A DNA stretch of 64,000 bases from Streptococcus hyointestinalis. Its GTDB lineage: Bacteria; Bacillota; Bacilli; Lactobacillales; Streptococcaceae. Location of the stretch: assembly GCF_900459405.1 (NCBI RefSeq), contig NZ_UHFN01000007.1, positions 682,001 through 746,000 of the forward strand, read 5' to 3'. Under the pieces are notes generated by a model. That model saw nothing but the letters and a program-made list of their open reading frames with translations. It did no database searches and had not been told where the DNA came from. A program made the translations under genes and the position numbers. Shown in pieces: positions 1 to 9,472 of the stretch. Numbering within the stretch: the stretch's first letter is position 1; each line of letters begins with the position of its first letter.

Positions 1-204
1 AGAGATACCTGAGGTACGGATCCCCTCACCAACGCCAGCTTCATTATTATAACCTTCAGCTGTATCAATATGACGATAACCGATTGCGATGGCGTCACGG
101 ACAGCTTGTGCTGCTTTATCATTTTCAATCTCCCATGTACCAAGACCAATCTTTGGAATAGCTATGCCGTTGTTAAGTGTATAAGTTTCTGTGAAGATAG
201 ACAT
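1..204 (-). CDS. aldo/keto reductase, N-terminal part (cut by window edge)
   Basis: The minus-strand frame reads MSIFTETYTLNNGIAIPKIG followed by LGTWEI and GYRHIDTAEGYNNEAGVGEGI. This is the N-terminus of the aldo/keto reductase (TIM-barrel, NADPH-dependent) superfamily; the D of RHIDTA is the first catalytic-tetrad residue. Only 68 codons lie in the window and the rest runs off the left edge. The ATG at 204 has an excellent AGGAGG site seven bases upstream. The MerR-like small gene lies 26 bp upstream on the same strand, so the two may be cotranscribed. The substrate cannot be told from this part. Confidence 0.9.
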   Translation of the reverse strand, partial: MSIFTETYTLNNGIAIPKIGLGTWEIENDKAAQAVRDAIAIGYRHIDTAEGYNNEAGVGEGIRTSGIS

Positions 205-230
205 AAGATTTTCCTCCTAAAAATGCGATA

Positions 231-440
231 TTATGAATGTAAGTTATGGATGATAACATCCAGACGATAGAGCCTATCTTGGGCTTGATGGAGTTGATTT
301 AATAGCTCGCCTCTAGCTCGCAGTAGTTGTTGCTTACTCATATCGGAATTGCCTTGGTCTTCAAGAGCTACGATTTGTTCAATCATTCCTTTTGGAATTT
401 GGAGTGAGGTTAAGTCCTCTTTGAGGTGTTCTATTGTCAT
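231..440 (-). CDS. small coiled-coil protein resembling a MerR C-terminal dimerisation domain without the DNA-binding head
   Basis: This is a 69-residue protein. The segment QQLLRARGELLNQLHQAQDR followed by LYRLDVIIHNL resembles the long C-terminal dimerisation helix of MerR-family regulators, where a Q/R/E-rich helix ends in LDxxIxxL. The N-terminal winged helix is absent, and only about 110 bp separate this start from the divergent LysR gene, so no HTH can be hidden upstream. An AAGGAT ribosome site precedes the ATG at 440. It lies 26 bp before the aldo/keto reductase on the same strand. It may be a remnant of a MerR gene or a free-standing dimerisation module. The MerR link is my reading of the sequence pattern, not an alignment. 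Confidence 0.6.
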   Translation of the reverse strand: MTIEHLKEDLTSLQIPKGMIEQIVALEDQGNSDMSKQQLLRARGELLNQLHQAQDRLYRLDVIIHNLHS

Positions 441-493
441 CTCATCCTTGCCTTTCCTTAAGCTTGACTATATTATAATCCCAATAGCTATGA

Positions 494-523
494 ATGACAA
501 ATATTTCTTTTTTATGATATACT
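494..523 (+). promoter_or_regulatory. candidate promoter of the LysR-type gene
   Basis: ATGACA (494-499) and TATACT (518-523) are 18 bp apart and lie about 30 bp before the LysR start. The AT-rich stretch is shared with the divergent small gene, so the regulator may also bind here. Confidence 0.4.
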
Positions 524-552
524 ATGAATAAAACACATAGAAAGAAAGTGAA

Positions 553-1449
553 ATGGAATTACGTGTTCTTAAATATTTTTTAGCAGTTGCTCAAGAAGAA
601 AACTTAACGAGAGCAGCTAAGACGCTTTTGACATTACAATCCAATCTTTCACGCCAGCTGGCAGATTTGGAGAATGAACTGGGGAAGAAACTTTTTAAAC
701 GTGGTAGTCGTAAGATTACTCTGACAGAAGAGGGGCTATACCTGCATAAACGGGCAAAAGAAATCATCGAGTTGGCTGAACGGACAGAAAATGAATTGAT
801 GGCATTTGATCAGATTACAGCTGGTACCGTTCACATCGGTGCAGCAGAAAGTCAAGTTATGCGAGATTTAGCAAGAGTAATGATGGACGTGCAGACCAGT
901 TACCCACTGATTACCTTTGATATTTTTTCAGGTTCTACTATTGAGGTGTTCGAACAGTTAGACAGAGGCTTAGTTGATTTTGCGGTTTTAGTGGCACCAG
1001 TTGATTTATCAAAATATGACTTTATTCAGTTACCAGTTGAAGAGACATTTGGGGTGATCATGAGAGAAGATTCTCCTCTAGCGGCTAAAACTGCTATTAA
1101 ATCAAGTGATATCAAGGATATTCCCGTAATTGTCTCAAAGCAACAATTGGATTCCAGCATTTTTTCATCTTGGCTAGGAGATGACATTAAAATGCTGAAT
1201 ATAGTTGCCACATTTAACTTGATTACCAGCCCAGCTATGATGGTAGAGTCAGGTATGGGAGTAGCGTTTACCTTTGATCATCTTGTGATGACAAATACCC
1301 AAAGTCACCTTACTTTTAGACCATTATCGCCCGCCATTAAGACGAATCTCTATTTGGTATGGAAAAAATCACAGGTTTTTACGAGAGCAGGAGAATTGTT
1401 TTTAGAGCGGGTGAAATTGAGTCTTGGAAAATTTGGTAACTTTTCATAA
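553..1449 (+). CDS. LysR-family transcriptional regulator
   Basis: This 298-residue protein has the usual LysR length. The N-terminal winged helix-turn-helix is clear at residues 1-60 (AQEENLTRAAKTLLTLQSNL followed by SRQLADLENELGKKLFKR). The effector-binding domain fills about residues 90-290. The gene is divergent from the MerR-like small gene and the aldo/keto reductase, the classic arrangement for a LysR regulator that controls its neighbour; that target is inferred. A weak AAAGAAAGTG ribosome site precedes ATG 553. A bidirectional terminator follows. Confidence 0.93.
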   Translation: MELRVLKYFLAVAQEENLTRAAKTLLTLQSNLSRQLADLENELGKKLFKRGSRKITLTEEGLYLHKRAKEIIELAERTENELMAFDQITAGTVHIGAAESQVMRDLARVMMDVQTSYPLITFDIFSGSTIEVFEQLDRGLVDFAVLVAPVDLSKYDFIQLPVEETFGVIMREDSPLAAKTAIKSSDIKDIPVIVSKQQLDSSIFSSWLGDDIKMLNIVATFNLITSPAMMVESGMGVAFTFDHLVMTNTQSHLTFRPLSPAIKTNLYLVWKKSQVFTRAGELFLERVKLSLGKFGNFS

Positions 1450-1540
1450 TAAAATTTGTACTGCATTTATGTCAATTGATTTTAAAGACTATATAGAGCG
1501 GATTGAAATAGTTTGATTGGTCATAAAGAATTGTAGAGAC

Positions 1541-1573
1541 AAAAATAGCACTAGATAGTCTAGTGCTATTTTT
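1541..1573. terminator. bidirectional intrinsic terminator
   Basis: A 15-bp perfect stem (AAAAATAGCACTAGA against its complement) with a 3-base loop lies between the convergent LysR gene and the YcgQ-like gene. A and T tracts flank both sides, so it can serve both strands. Confidence 0.9.
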
Positions 1574-1575
1574 AT

Positions 1576-2394
1576 CTAAAAGACACGATAAACATAAGGG
1601 TTATCGGGTTTGCTGGTTTCTTTGGCTTCTGTGATATGGAGAACTGGCAGGGTTTGCTTGAGGGTTTGGTTGTACTCAAGCTGGATTTCTCCGGTTGCTG
1701 TTACCCAGGTGTTGTCCTTAAAGGTTTGGTTAGCGCCAGTCGTGAGAAGCCCGTAAACGCCAGAGTCTGCGATACAGTGGATGATCCCAAAGCGAAAGAG
1801 GAATTGGTAACCTGCGTGCTTTGGTTCATTGTAGACAAAGCCTGTGTAGGTGATTTTGCGTCCGGTAAAGTTATCAGGATAGAGATAGATGAGCTCCATC
1901 ACTTCCATGTAGTTATCCGTGGTAATCTTGACAGGTCCAGTGCCTTGGTACTTTTTGAGCTCTTTTTTCATCTCTTTTTCGTAAGCGCTAGAGGTGAAAA
2001 AGCTGCTGGTATCAGGTTTTAGGTACTGAACAGAGGTACCGTCCTCACTGACACCGGACTTACTAGAGCCAGCAGCCAACGGGAAATTATAGCCTTTAGC
2101 TGAGACTGTCGTAGAGTCTAGTGTGACAGTTGGCACCAAAAGCCCGACCAAAACTGGAAAGAGCAGGATAAAGGGGCTGGTAAACTTGGCCCATTTGCCC
2201 ACCAAGTGGCTGTGCAGCTTTATCTTTTTCATCCAAATGGTCAGCTGCACCACAGCTAGGATGAAAGACAGCACCATAGAGATATAAGCCAGATAGGCGT
2301 AGTGCGTGTTGATGTACTGGTTGAGCTTGCCTGTGATTTGCAGATACATGGACAGCTCAAAGTAGCCTGCTAAAACTAAAAAGCGAAACATCAC
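1576..2394 (-). CDS. YcgQ-like protein (TIGR03943 family), partner of the permease
   Basis: This 272-residue protein has about three N-terminal membrane segments (FRFLVLAGYFELSMYLQI; YLAYISMVLSFILAVVQLTI; FILLFPVLVGLLVP). A soluble C-terminal domain follows, with YNFPLAAGSSKSG and ITYTGFVYNE. Layout and context match the TIGR03943/YcgQ family, which is encoded beside YcgR-type permeases. Its start overlaps the permease stop by 4 bp (ATGA), so the two are translationally coupled. The family's molecular role is not established. Confidence 0.8.
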   Translation of the reverse strand: MMFRFLVLAGYFELSMYLQITGKLNQYINTHYAYLAYISMVLSFILAVVQLTIWMKKIKLHSHLVGKWAKFTSPFILLFPVLVGLLVPTVTLDSTTVSAKGYNFPLAAGSSKSGVSEDGTSVQYLKPDTSSFFTSSAYEKEMKKELKKYQGTGPVKITTDNYMEVMELIYLYPDNFTGRKITYTGFVYNEPKHAGYQFLFRFGIIHCIADSGVYGLLTTGANQTFKDNTWVTATGEIQLEYNQTLKQTLPVLHITEAKETSKPDNPYVYRVF

Positions 2395-3293
2395 ATCACC
2401 CCCACAATCAAGCAGTATAGAGCGACCAAGGTCGATGAAATCGTGACAAATTGGACGATGAACTTGGGCTTAAAGCTCTTTGCCATCATCATGAGATTTT
2501 TGATATCGACCATCGGTCCAATGAGTAAGAAGGCCATGACAGGCGCTACACCAAAGGTTGAAAGGAGCGACGCTCCGATAAAGGCATCCGCTTCACTACA
2601 AAGTGAGAGGATAAAAGCAAGCAGCATCATGACTAAAATCGCCATGAGGGGGCTGTGTCCGATGGTGGTCAAGAATCGTGTTGGCACAAAGATTTGCATG
2701 GCAGAAGCCACCAAAGTCCCAAAGACCAGGTAGCGTCCTGTATCGAAAAATTCATCAACAGCGTGCGCTAGCGCTAGAAAAATCTTGCGATACCACGTCT
2801 CTCCAGAATAATCATGAAAATGAGTATGCCCCGTGCCGTCTTTTAAGATGTCATCATCAAGGACGTAAGCCAGCAGATAGCCCAATATCAAAGCAATCAG
2901 AAAAGCTCCAATAAGCCGCAGCCAGACAAAACGCATGGAATTTCCAAAAGCAGAGTAAGTTGCAAATAGCACAATGGGATTGATAATCGGTGCGGTTGTC
3001 AAAAAAGGAATAGCCGTGTAGGAGGGCACTTTCTTCTCTAAAAAGCGGTTGATGATGGGCACAATCCCGCACTCACACGATGGAAAGACAAAGCCAATCA
3101 AAGTCCCAAAGACAATCCGCAAGAACTTGTGTTTGGGTAAAAAACGATTGACCACATCTGGAGTGATGTAAACCTCGATAAAACCTGAAAAAATGGCCCC
3201 TAAAAGCACAAAAGGTAGTGCTTCGATGATAATGGAGAGAAAAATCGCAAACCATTGCAGGACATTATCAGGTAACTGATTGAAAATCGCCAT
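2391..3293 (-). CDS. permease of the YcgR/YraQ (PF03773, ArsP-like) family
   Basis: This 300-residue polytopic membrane protein has about eight hydrophobic segments. Family signatures are PSCECGIVPIINRFLEKKVP near residue 70 and SLCSEADAFIGASLL near residue 230, both carrying conserved cysteines. Related proteins include ArsP, an exporter of organoarsenicals, but most members have no known substrate. It is coupled to the YcgQ-like gene downstream and preceded 3 bp upstream by a 43-residue ORF, forming a three-gene minus-strand operon. Confidence 0.88.
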   Translation of the reverse strand: MAIFNQLPDNVLQWFAIFLSIIIEALPFVLLGAIFSGFIEVYITPDVVNRFLPKHKFLRIVFGTLIGFVFPSCECGIVPIINRFLEKKVPSYTAIPFLTTAPIINPIVLFATYSAFGNSMRFVWLRLIGAFLIALILGYLLAYVLDDDILKDGTGHTHFHDYSGETWYRKIFLALAHAVDEFFDTGRYLVFGTLVASAMQIFVPTRFLTTIGHSPLMAILVMMLLAFILSLCSEADAFIGASLLSTFGVAPVMAFLLIGPMVDIKNLMMMAKSFKPKFIVQFVTISSTLVALYCLIVGVM

Positions 3294-3296
3294 AGG

Positions 3297-3428
3297 TTAG
3301 ATGGTTTCCTTATCTTTTTTATCTTTAGCGTCTTTTTGTTTTTTCTTTTCTTGCTCAGGGTCGATGATAGTCGCAAATTGAGCAAATCTGCGCTCTAAAT
3401 CGTCCGAACGTTTATGTGTTATCGCCAT
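3297..3428 (-). CDS. small basic hypothetical protein at the head of the permease operon
   Basis: The reading frame from ATG 3428 gives a 43-residue protein beginning MAITHKRSDDLERRFAQFAT and ending in a Lys/Asp-rich tail (KDAKDKKDKETI). An AAGGAT ribosome site lies 5 bases before the ATG. The stop is only 3 bp before the permease ATG, which strongly suggests translation as part of that operon. There is no membrane segment and no recognised domain. It is short enough to be missed by usual length cut-offs. Confidence 0.7.
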   Translation of the reverse strand: MAITHKRSDDLERRFAQFATIIDPEQEKKKQKDAKDKKDKETI

Positions 3429-3573
3429 AAAAAATCCTTCTTTCTAAAAAACTGTGAGAAAACTCACTGATGATTATTATACTACACTTGTCTTAAAATA
3501 GCAGAGCAAAAAACTCCCTAGGCTATGAGCTTTAGGATTAAACTGATGTCCTCTTATCTTTACCCTGTTCTTG

Positions 3574-3582
3574 TGGTATAAT
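3574..3582 (+). promoter_or_regulatory. extended -10 promoter of tex
   Basis: TGGTATAAT ends seven bases before ATG 3590, so the predicted +1 is at or one base before the A of the start codon. This argues for a leaderless tex mRNA. It also argues against the in-frame ATG at 3581, which sits inside the -10 box. Confidence 0.6.
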
Positions 3583-3589
3583 GGGAGGT

Positions 3590-5722
3590 ATGGAAAATAC
3601 AAATATCAAACAGATCGCTACAGATCTTGGTCTAGGTGACCAGCAGGTTGAAAAAGTTATCGCGCTGACAAGTGAAGGCAACACCATTCCTTTCATCGCT
3701 CGTTATCGTAAGGAGCTGACGGGAAATCTCGATGAGGTTCAAATCAAGAGTATTATCGAGCTGGACAAGTCCCTCACGGCTCTCTCTGAGCGCAAGGCAA
3801 CCGTGCTTGCTAAGATTGAGGAGCAGGGCAAGCTCACAGAAACGCTGAAAAAAGCCATTGAGGACGCCAGCAAACTAGCAGATGTAGAGGAGCTCTATCT
3901 GCCTTACAAGGAAAAACGTCGCACCAAGGCAACTATTGCTCGTGAGGCTGGGCTTTTTCCTCTGGCACGTCTCATTTTGCAAAATAAAGCTTCGCTTGAA
4001 GCAGAAGCTGAGAGCTTTGTTTGCGAGGGATTTGATACAGCGGACAAGGCTCTAGCTGGAGCGGTTGATATTTTGATTGAAGCCTTATCTGAGGACGTGT
4101 CCATTCGTTCCTTTGTCAATCGTGAAATCGAGCAGCACAGTCTCATCACATCAACGCTCAAGGACGAGTCGCTTGATGAGAAAAAGATTTACCAGATTTA
4201 CTATGACTTTAGCGAGCCTGTGCGCAAAATGCAGGGCTACCGTGTCTTAGCGCTCAATCGTGGCGAAAAGCAGGGCATTTTAAAAGTACACTTTGAGCAT
4301 AATCTCGATGTCATGACACGCTTTGTGGAAGCCCGCTTCAAGGAGAAAAATGCCTACATCCAAAAAGCCATTCAAGAAGCGCTGAAGAAAAAAATTATTC
4401 CTGCTATGGAACGTCGCATTCGCTCAGAATTGACAGAGCGTGCCGAAGACGGCGCTATCTCACTCTTTGCCCAAAACCTGCGCAATCTTCTCTTGGTCTC
4501 ACCCCTAAAAGGAAAGATGGTGCTCGGTTTTGACCCTGCCTTTAGGACAGGAGCGAAGCTAGCTGTGGTGGATAAAACAGGAAAACTCCTCACCACACAA
4601 GTCATCTATCCTGTCCCACCAGCCAATCAAACTAAGATCGCTCAGTCTAAAAAAGACTTGGCTCAGCTTATCGAAGACTTTGGGATTGAGATTATTGCTA
4701 TCGGAAACGGCACAGCTAGCCGTGAGAGCGAAGCTTTCGTCGCTGAAGTGCTCAAAGACTATCCAGATGTTTCTTATGTCATTGTCAATGAAAGCGGAGC
4801 GTCAGTTTACTCGGCTAGTGAGCTAGCACGAAAGGAATTTCCAGACCTGACGGTTGAAAAACGCTCAGCTATTTCCATCGCTCGTCGCCTCCAAGACCCG
4901 CTGGCTGAGCTGGTCAAGATTGATCCGAAGTCTATCGGTGTGGGGCAATATCAGCACGACGTCAGCCAGAAAAAACTAGCTGAAAATCTTGACTTTGTCG
5001 TGGATACCGTGGTCAACCAGGTCGGTGTCAATGTCAATACCGCAAGTCCTGCTCTTTTATCTCACGTTTCAGGATTGAACAAGACAATTTCTGAAAATAT
5101 CGTCAAATACCGTGAGGAAAACGGCATGATTGCTTCACGTCAGGACATCAAAAAAGTCCCACGTCTAGGGGAGAAAGCTTTTGAGCAGGCAGCTGGTTTC
5201 TTGCGTATCCCAGAGTCTGACAATTTCCTTGACAATACCGGTGTTCACCCAGAAAGCTACAAGGCAGTTGAGCGTTTGCTTGAAAAGCTGGACATCACTC
5301 AGCTAGACGACAGCAGCAAGCAAAAATTGCAGGCTGTTGTGATTGCTGATATGGCAGAAGAACTCGCTATTGGACAAGAAACGCTGAAAGACATCATCGA
5401 GGACTTGTTAAAACCAGGGCGTGATTTACGGGACCACTTTGCGGCACCAGTCCTTCGCCAAGACATTTTGGACATCTCAGACTTGTCTCTTGGGCAAAAG
5501 CTAGAAGGTACAGTGCGTAATGTCGTGGACTTTGGGGCTTTTGTGGATATTGGTCTACACGATGACGGCTTGATTCACATCTCGCAGATGAGCACGACCT
5601 TTATCAATCACCCTAGCCAAGTGGTGTCTGTTGGTGATATTGTAACGGTTTGGGTCTCAAAGATTGACACGGAACGTGGCAAGATTAACCTGTCCTTAGT
5701 TGCGCCAAATGAACTTAACTGA
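3590..5722 (+). CDS. tex: Tex, RNA-binding transcription accessory protein
   Basis: This 710-residue protein has the full Tex layout: an N-terminal helical region ([20 protein letters not shown]), a YqgF/RNase H-like domain ([20 protein letters not shown]) near residue 310, tandem helix-hairpin-helix motifs ([38 protein letters not shown]), and a C-terminal S1 domain ([20 protein letters not shown]). Tex binds nucleic acid and influences transcription. I chose ATG 3590 because the upstream in-frame ATG 3581 is part of the -10 box. The sprT-like gene overlaps its 3' end by 14 bp. Confidence 0.95.
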   Translation: MENTNIKQIATDLGLGDQQVEKVIALTSEGNTIPFIARYRKELTGNLDEVQIKSIIELDKSLTALSERKATVLAKIEEQGKLTETLKKAIEDASKLADVEELYLPYKEKRRTKATIAREAGLFPLARLILQNKASLEAEAESFVCEGFDTADKALAGAVDILIEALSEDVSIRSFVNREIEQHSLITSTLKDESLDEKKIYQIYYDFSEPVRKMQGYRVLALNRGEKQGILKVHFEHNLDVMTRFVEARFKEKNAYIQKAIQEALKKKIIPAMERRIRSELTERAEDGAISLFAQNLRNLLLVSPLKGKMVLGFDPAFRTGAKLAVVDKTGKLLTTQVIYPVPPANQTKIAQSKKDLAQLIEDFGIEIIAIGNGTASRESEAFVAEVLKDYPDVSYVIVNESGASVYSASELARKEFPDLTVEKRSAISIARRLQDPLAELVKIDPKSIGVGQYQHDVSQKKLAENLDFVVDTVVNQVGVNVNTASPALLSHVSGLNKTISENIVKYREENGMIASRQDIKKVPRLGEKAFEQAAGFLRIPESDNFLDNTGVHPESYKAVERLLEKLDITQLDDSSKQKLQAVVIADMAEELAIGQETLKDIIEDLLKPGRDLRDHFAAPVLRQDILDISDLSLGQKLEGTVRNVVDFGAFVDIGLHDDGLIHISQMSTTFINHPSQVVSVGDIVTVWVSKIDTERGKINLSLVAPNELN

Positions 5723-6146
5723 TTATGTCAAAAAAGTCTCTCAAGAAGACTTTAACAAGCCCTTTTTGCACCAAGCTCATTGGAACACTCGCCTGAGGAC
5801 AACTGGCGGGCGCTTCTTTCCAGCGGATGGTCATCTGGACTTTAATCCTAAGATTTACCAAGCTTTTGGCTGTGAGGTTTTTCGTAAAATCGTACGGCAC
5901 GAGCTCTGCCATTACCATCTTTACTACGAGCACAAGGGCTTTCGCCATCGAGATAAAGAGTTTAAAGAACTCTTAGCTCAGGTAGACGGTTTACGCTATG
6001 CGCCAAGGCTGAATAGCGAGAACCACGCTTATTTCTATGAATGTCAATCCTGTCACAAAGTCTACAGTAGAAAACGCCGTATCAATACTTTAAAATACGT
6101 CTGCGGTTCTTGCCGTGGACAGCTCATTCTCAAAAATCAGTCGTAA
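5709..6146 (+). CDS. SprT-like zinc metalloprotease-type protein
   Basis: The 145-residue protein [20 protein letters not shown] has the SprT domain. A metal-binding HELCHYH motif lies near residue 64 ([17 protein letters not shown]), and a C-terminal zinc ribbon has two CxxC pairs ([25 protein letters not shown]). The length matches streptococcal SprT-like proteins. ATG 5709 gives the usual family N-terminus; an upstream in-frame ATG at 5700 would add MRQ. The start overlaps the end of tex, suggesting coupled translation. Its substrate in bacteria is not known. Confidence 0.9.
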   Translation: MNLTDYVKKVSQEDFNKPFLHQAHWNTRLRTTGGRFFPADGHLDFNPKIYQAFGCEVFRKIVRHELCHYHLYYEHKGFRHRDKEFKELLAQVDGLRYAPRLNSENHAYFYECQSCHKVYSRKRRINTLKYVCGSCRGQLILKNQS

Positions 6147-6202
6147 GGCTGATTTTATTTCACCAATCTTTTGCTACAATAATATCATAAAAGGAGGAGA
6201 GG

Positions 6203-6481
6203 GTGTTTCGCATGAAATCAATGTTTTATAAAAAACGCCAAAACAAACTACTGTGCGGTGTTGTGGCTGGTTTAGCCGATAAGTTTGGCTGGGACTTGCC
6301 TATAGCACGTGTAGTGGCAGCGCTTTTGATGTATTTCTCAGGAATTGGGATTATCCTCTACATCTTGCTAGCTATCTTTCTTCCTTACAAAGAAGATATC
6401 GAGCGTGATAAGTATGGAACAGGACCTAGAAAACGTAAAGACGCCGAGGTTGTCCGTGATGACGACGGCTGGTTTTGGTAG
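6203..6481 (+). CDS. PspC-domain membrane protein
   Basis: This 92-residue protein has a PspC domain (FYKKRQNKLLCGVVAGLADK then FGWDLPIARVVAALLMYFSG). It is followed by a membrane segment (IGIILYILLAIFLPY) and a charged tail. GTG 6203 is chosen because the AAGGAGG site (6191-6197) is 5 bases away, while the first in-frame ATG is 14 away. PspC proteins act in membrane-stress responses in other bacteria. Here it is a lone small gene after sprT, closed by a terminator. Confidence 0.88.
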   Translation: MFRMKSMFYKKRQNKLLCGVVAGLADKFGWDLPIARVVAALLMYFSGIGIILYILLAIFLPYKEDIERDKYGTGPRKRKDAEVVRDDDGWFW

Positions 6482-6527
6482 GAAAAGCTGGTAAAGAAAC
6501 AGGATTACAAGCTAAACATAAAAAAGC

Positions 6528-6560
6528 AAAGCTTAGTTGATGACTAGGCTTTCTTTTTTT
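6528..6560 (+). terminator. intrinsic terminator
   Basis: AAAGCTTAGT and ACTAGGCTTT form a 10-bp stem with one G-U pair and a 5-base loop, followed by TTTCTTTTTT. It ends the tex-sprT-pspC block. Confidence 0.85.
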
Positions 6561-6678
6561 GCTGGAAAAATAGGACACTCAAGCAGTTTTTGAACTGTCT
6601 TTTTGTGGGTATATTATGGTATAATACTAAGTGATAACCATCTACCACATTCGTGGGTTTGCTAACAAGGAGATAGAC

Positions 6679-7611
6679 ATGTCAGTAACAGTACAGATGT
6701 TAGTGGATAAGTTGAAGTTGGAGATTGCTTATGGCGATACCTCTCATCTTGAAAAAGAAATCACAACAGCTGATATTTCACGACCTGGTCTTGAGATGAC
6801 AGGGTATTTTGATTATTATTCCCCTGAGCGCTTGCAGCTCTTTGGGATGAAAGAGTGGTCTTATCTGACCAAGATGACATCGCACAACCGCTATCAGGTC
6901 CTAAGCGAGATGTTTCAAAGTGAAACGCCTGCCGCTATTGTCGCTAGAAATTTAGACATTCCAGAGGAGATGCTAAGAGCAGCAAAAGAGCACAATGTCG
7001 CTATTTTAAAGAGTCATGTGCCTACTAGCCGTCTCTCAGGAGAAATCTCTGGGTATTTGGATTCTTGCCTAGCTGAGCGTATCAGTGTGCACGGTGTTCT
7101 GATGGACATCTATGGCATGGGTGTTTTGATTCAAGGGGACTCAGGTATCGGAAAGAGCGAGACAGGTTTAGAGCTTGTCAAGAGAGGACATCGCCTAGTA
7201 GCTGATGACCGTGTCGATGTTTTTGCCAAAGATGAGGAGACTCTCTGGGGTGAGCCTGCTGAGATTTTAAGACATCTGCTTGAGATCCGTGGTGTAGGTA
7301 TCATTGACATCATGAGCTTATACGGTGCTAGCTCTGTTAAGGACTCTTCACAAGTGCAACTCTCTATTTATCTTGAAAACTTTGAGACAGGCAAAGACTT
7401 TGACCGACTGGGAAATGGCAACGAAGAAATCGAGCTCTCTGGTGTCAAAGTCCCTCGTATCCGCATTCCAGTCAAGACTGGACGCAACGTCTCTGTGGTC
7501 ATCGAGGCTGCCGCTATGAATTATCGTGCTAAACAAATGGGCTTTGATGCAACAAAGACCTTTGAAGAACGTCTCACAAAACTCATCAGCCAACACGAGG
7601 AAAACCAATGA
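6679..7611 (+). CDS. hprK: HPr kinase/phosphorylase
   Basis: This 310-residue protein has exactly the family length. It phosphorylates and dephosphorylates Ser-46 of HPr, the signal for CcpA-dependent carbon control. The Walker A loop [11 protein letters not shown] lies near residue 153. The HPrK signature [15 protein letters not shown] lies near residue 205. AAGGAG (6668-6673) lies 5 bases before ATG 6679; a longer frame from further upstream has no ribosome site. The stop overlaps the lgt start by 4 bp, the usual hprK-lgt pairing of Firmicutes. Confidence 0.97.
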   Translation: MSVTVQMLVDKLKLEIAYGDTSHLEKEITTADISRPGLEMTGYFDYYSPERLQLFGMKEWSYLTKMTSHNRYQVLSEMFQSETPAAIVARNLDIPEEMLRAAKEHNVAILKSHVPTSRLSGEISGYLDSCLAERISVHGVLMDIYGMGVLIQGDSGIGKSETGLELVKRGHRLVADDRVDVFAKDEETLWGEPAEILRHLLEIRGVGIIDIMSLYGASSVKDSSQVQLSIYLENFETGKDFDRLGNGNEEIELSGVKVPRIRIPVKTGRNVSVVIEAAAMNYRAKQMGFDATKTFEERLTKLISQHEENQ

Positions 7612-8402
7612 TTAACCCAATTGCTATTCAGCTAGGTCCAATTGCCATTCATTGGTATGCTATTTGTATTGTTTCTGGCTTGTTGCTTGCTGTTTATCTG
7701 GCTATGAAAGAGGGGGAGAAAAAGGGCATTCGCTCTGATGATATTCTAGATTTTATTCTCCTTGCCTTTCCGATAGCTATCGTTGGTGCAAGGATTTATT
7801 ATGTGGCGTTTGAGTGGGGCTATTATAGCCAGCACTTAGACGAGATTATAGCCATCTGGAATGGCGGTATCGCCATTTATGGAGGCTTGATTGCAGGGCT
7901 TCTAGTCTTACTTGTCTTTTCTTATCGCCGCATGATAAATCCTCTCAATTTCTTAGACGTTGCAGTACCAGGTGTGATGATTGCACAAACCATTGGACGG
8001 TGGGGAAATTTCATTAACCAAGAAGCCTACGGAAAAGCAGTTGACAGCTTAAACTACTTACCAGCTTTTATCAGGCAGCAGATGTATATTGATGGTAGCT
8101 ACCGTGTGCCGACCTTTCTCTATGAGTCTGTTTGGAATGTTATCGGCTTTATCATCATAATAGCAACTCGCCACAAGCCTCATCTCTGGAGACAGGGCGA
8201 GATTACTGCCTTTTATCTCATCTGGTATGGCTGTGGGCGCTTTGTCATCGAAGGCATGCGCACAGATAGCCTCTACTTTATGGGCATGCGTGTGTCGCAA
8301 TGGCTATCTGTACTTTTGGTCATTATTGGTATTGTTTTTATCGTTTATCGCCGTCTAAAGGGCATTGGTCCTTACTATTTGGAAACCAAGGAGGAAAACT
8401 AA
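7608..8402 (+). CDS. lgt: prolipoprotein diacylglyceryl transferase
   Basis: This 264-residue polytopic membrane enzyme moves diacylglycerol from phosphatidylglycerol to the lipobox Cys of prolipoproteins. The Lgt signature [13 protein letters not shown] is near residue 128, and the essential-Arg region ([15 protein letters not shown]) is near residue 207. About seven hydrophobic segments are visible. The start ATG overlaps the hprK stop. A membrane-anchored DUF948 gene follows after one base. Confidence 0.97.
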   Translation: MINPIAIQLGPIAIHWYAICIVSGLLLAVYLAMKEGEKKGIRSDDILDFILLAFPIAIVGARIYYVAFEWGYYSQHLDEIIAIWNGGIAIYGGLIAGLLVLLVFSYRRMINPLNFLDVAVPGVMIAQTIGRWGNFINQEAYGKAVDSLNYLPAFIRQQMYIDGSYRVPTFLYESVWNVIGFIIIIATRHKPHLWRQGEITAFYLIWYGCGRFVIEGMRTDSLYFMGMRVSQWLSVLLVIIGIVFIVYRRLKGIGPYYLETKEEN

Positions 8403-8403
8403 C

Positions 8404-8793
8404 ATGGAGAAAACAGCAGTTCTCATTATCGCTATCGCCTTTGCTGTTTTGGTCTTATATGCGATTGTTTTATTGCGCAAATTGTCAAATGCTGTTGATG
8501 AAGCAAAGACAAGTTTACAAGTATTAACAAGTGACATTAACGTCACATTGCATCAAACAAATGACATCCTCGCAAAAGCCAATATCCTAGTCGAAGATGT
8601 CAATGGCAAAGTAGCGACAATTGATCCACTGTTTGTTGCCATTGCTGACTTATCAGAGAGTGTGTCAGACCTTAATGCACAAGCACGTAGCCTAACCGAG
8701 CGTGCTAGTAGCGTGACAAGTGGCGTTGCTAAAGCCAGCTCTGCCTTTGCTGTTGGTAAGGTAGCCAGCAAGCTGTTTAAGAAAAAGGATTAG
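8404..8793 (+). CDS. DUF948-domain membrane-anchored protein
   Basis: This 129-residue protein has one N-terminal membrane helix (TAVLIIAIAFAVLVLYAIVL) and then a long helical, Val/Asp/Ala-rich region typical of DUF948. ATG 8404 is preceded by AGGAGG embedded in the end of lgt; a longer frame from 8365 lacks a site. The hprK-lgt-DUF948-YtxH order is common in streptococci. Function is unknown; an envelope role is inferred only from context. Confidence 0.87.
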   Translation: MEKTAVLIIAIAFAVLVLYAIVLLRKLSNAVDEAKTSLQVLTSDINVTLHQTNDILAKANILVEDVNGKVATIDPLFVAIADLSESVSDLNAQARSLTERASSVTSGVAKASSAFAVGKVASKLFKKKD

Positions 8794-8819
8794 GAAATAA
8801 GACATAGAGGACAAAAATT

Positions 8820-9413
8820 ATGAGTAAATGGATGAGTACTATTATCGTTGGAATCGCCTCAGGTGCAGCAGCTGCTTATTTCTTGAGCAGCGAAAAGGGA
8901 AAAGAAGTCAAAGACCGTGCTGCTAAAGCCTATAAAGCTTACCGTGAACACCCAGAAGAATATCACCAAAAAGCAAAAGATAAAGCGCACGAATATTCTA
9001 GCCTTGCTGTCGATACCTTCAACGATTACAAAGAAAAATTTGAATCTGGTGAATTAACCAAAGAAGATGTCGTTTCTGCTGTCAAAGAAAAAGGCGACGA
9101 AGTAGTCAGCAAAGCTGGTGATGTCATCAACCACGTCAAAGCAAAATTTAACGACGTTGCAGAAGCAGACAAAGATGTCGTTGACCCAGATGATGTCAAA
9201 GCGGAAGTAGATGACATTATCATCGAGTTAAAAGACATCAAAGCCAACAAAGAAGCACAAGTCGCTGAAAACTTTGAAGAAGTTGCAAAAGCCAGCCAAG
9301 AAGAAAAAACAGCTAGCGCTAAAAAATCTAAAGAAGAAAAAGCAACTAAAGAAGTCAAAGAAGATAAGACAAGTAAAGCGACTAAAGAAGACACAAAAGA
9401 ACAAAAAGATTAA
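8820..9413 (+). CDS. YtxH-domain protein, long Lys/Glu-rich form
   Basis: This 197-residue protein starts with a short hydrophobic segment (WMSTIIVGIASGAAAAYFLS) followed by SEKGKEVKDRAAKAYKAYRE, the YtxH pattern. The C-terminal 60 residues are almost entirely K, E, A, T and S repeats (KEEKATKEVKEDKTSKATKE) and look disordered. It lies 26 bp after the DUF948 gene in the same operon and is closed by a terminator. The function is unknown. Confidence 0.85.
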   Translation: MSKWMSTIIVGIASGAAAAYFLSSEKGKEVKDRAAKAYKAYREHPEEYHQKAKDKAHEYSSLAVDTFNDYKEKFESGELTKEDVVSAVKEKGDEVVSKAGDVINHVKAKFNDVAEADKDVVDPDDVKAEVDDIIIELKDIKANKEAQVAENFEEVAKASQEEKTASAKKSKEEKATKEVKEDKTSKATKEDTKEQKD

Positions 9414-9439
9414 AAAAGAGCGCCATAGGTGCTCTTTTT
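9412..9439 (+). terminator. intrinsic terminator
   Basis: AAAAAGAGC and GCTCTTTTT form a 9-bp stem with a 9-base loop directly after the YtxH stop. Confidence 0.85.
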
Positions 9440-9472
9440 GGTTAGAAAAAAACACACTCAAGTGTGAGCGTG

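Noticed and set aside
3581..3589. ATG 3581 as start of tex
   Set aside because: It overlaps the TATAAT box, so it would lie upstream of the transcript start.
8365..8403. Longer N-terminus for the DUF948 protein
   Set aside because: It lies inside lgt without a ribosome site, whereas ATG 8404 follows AGGAGG.
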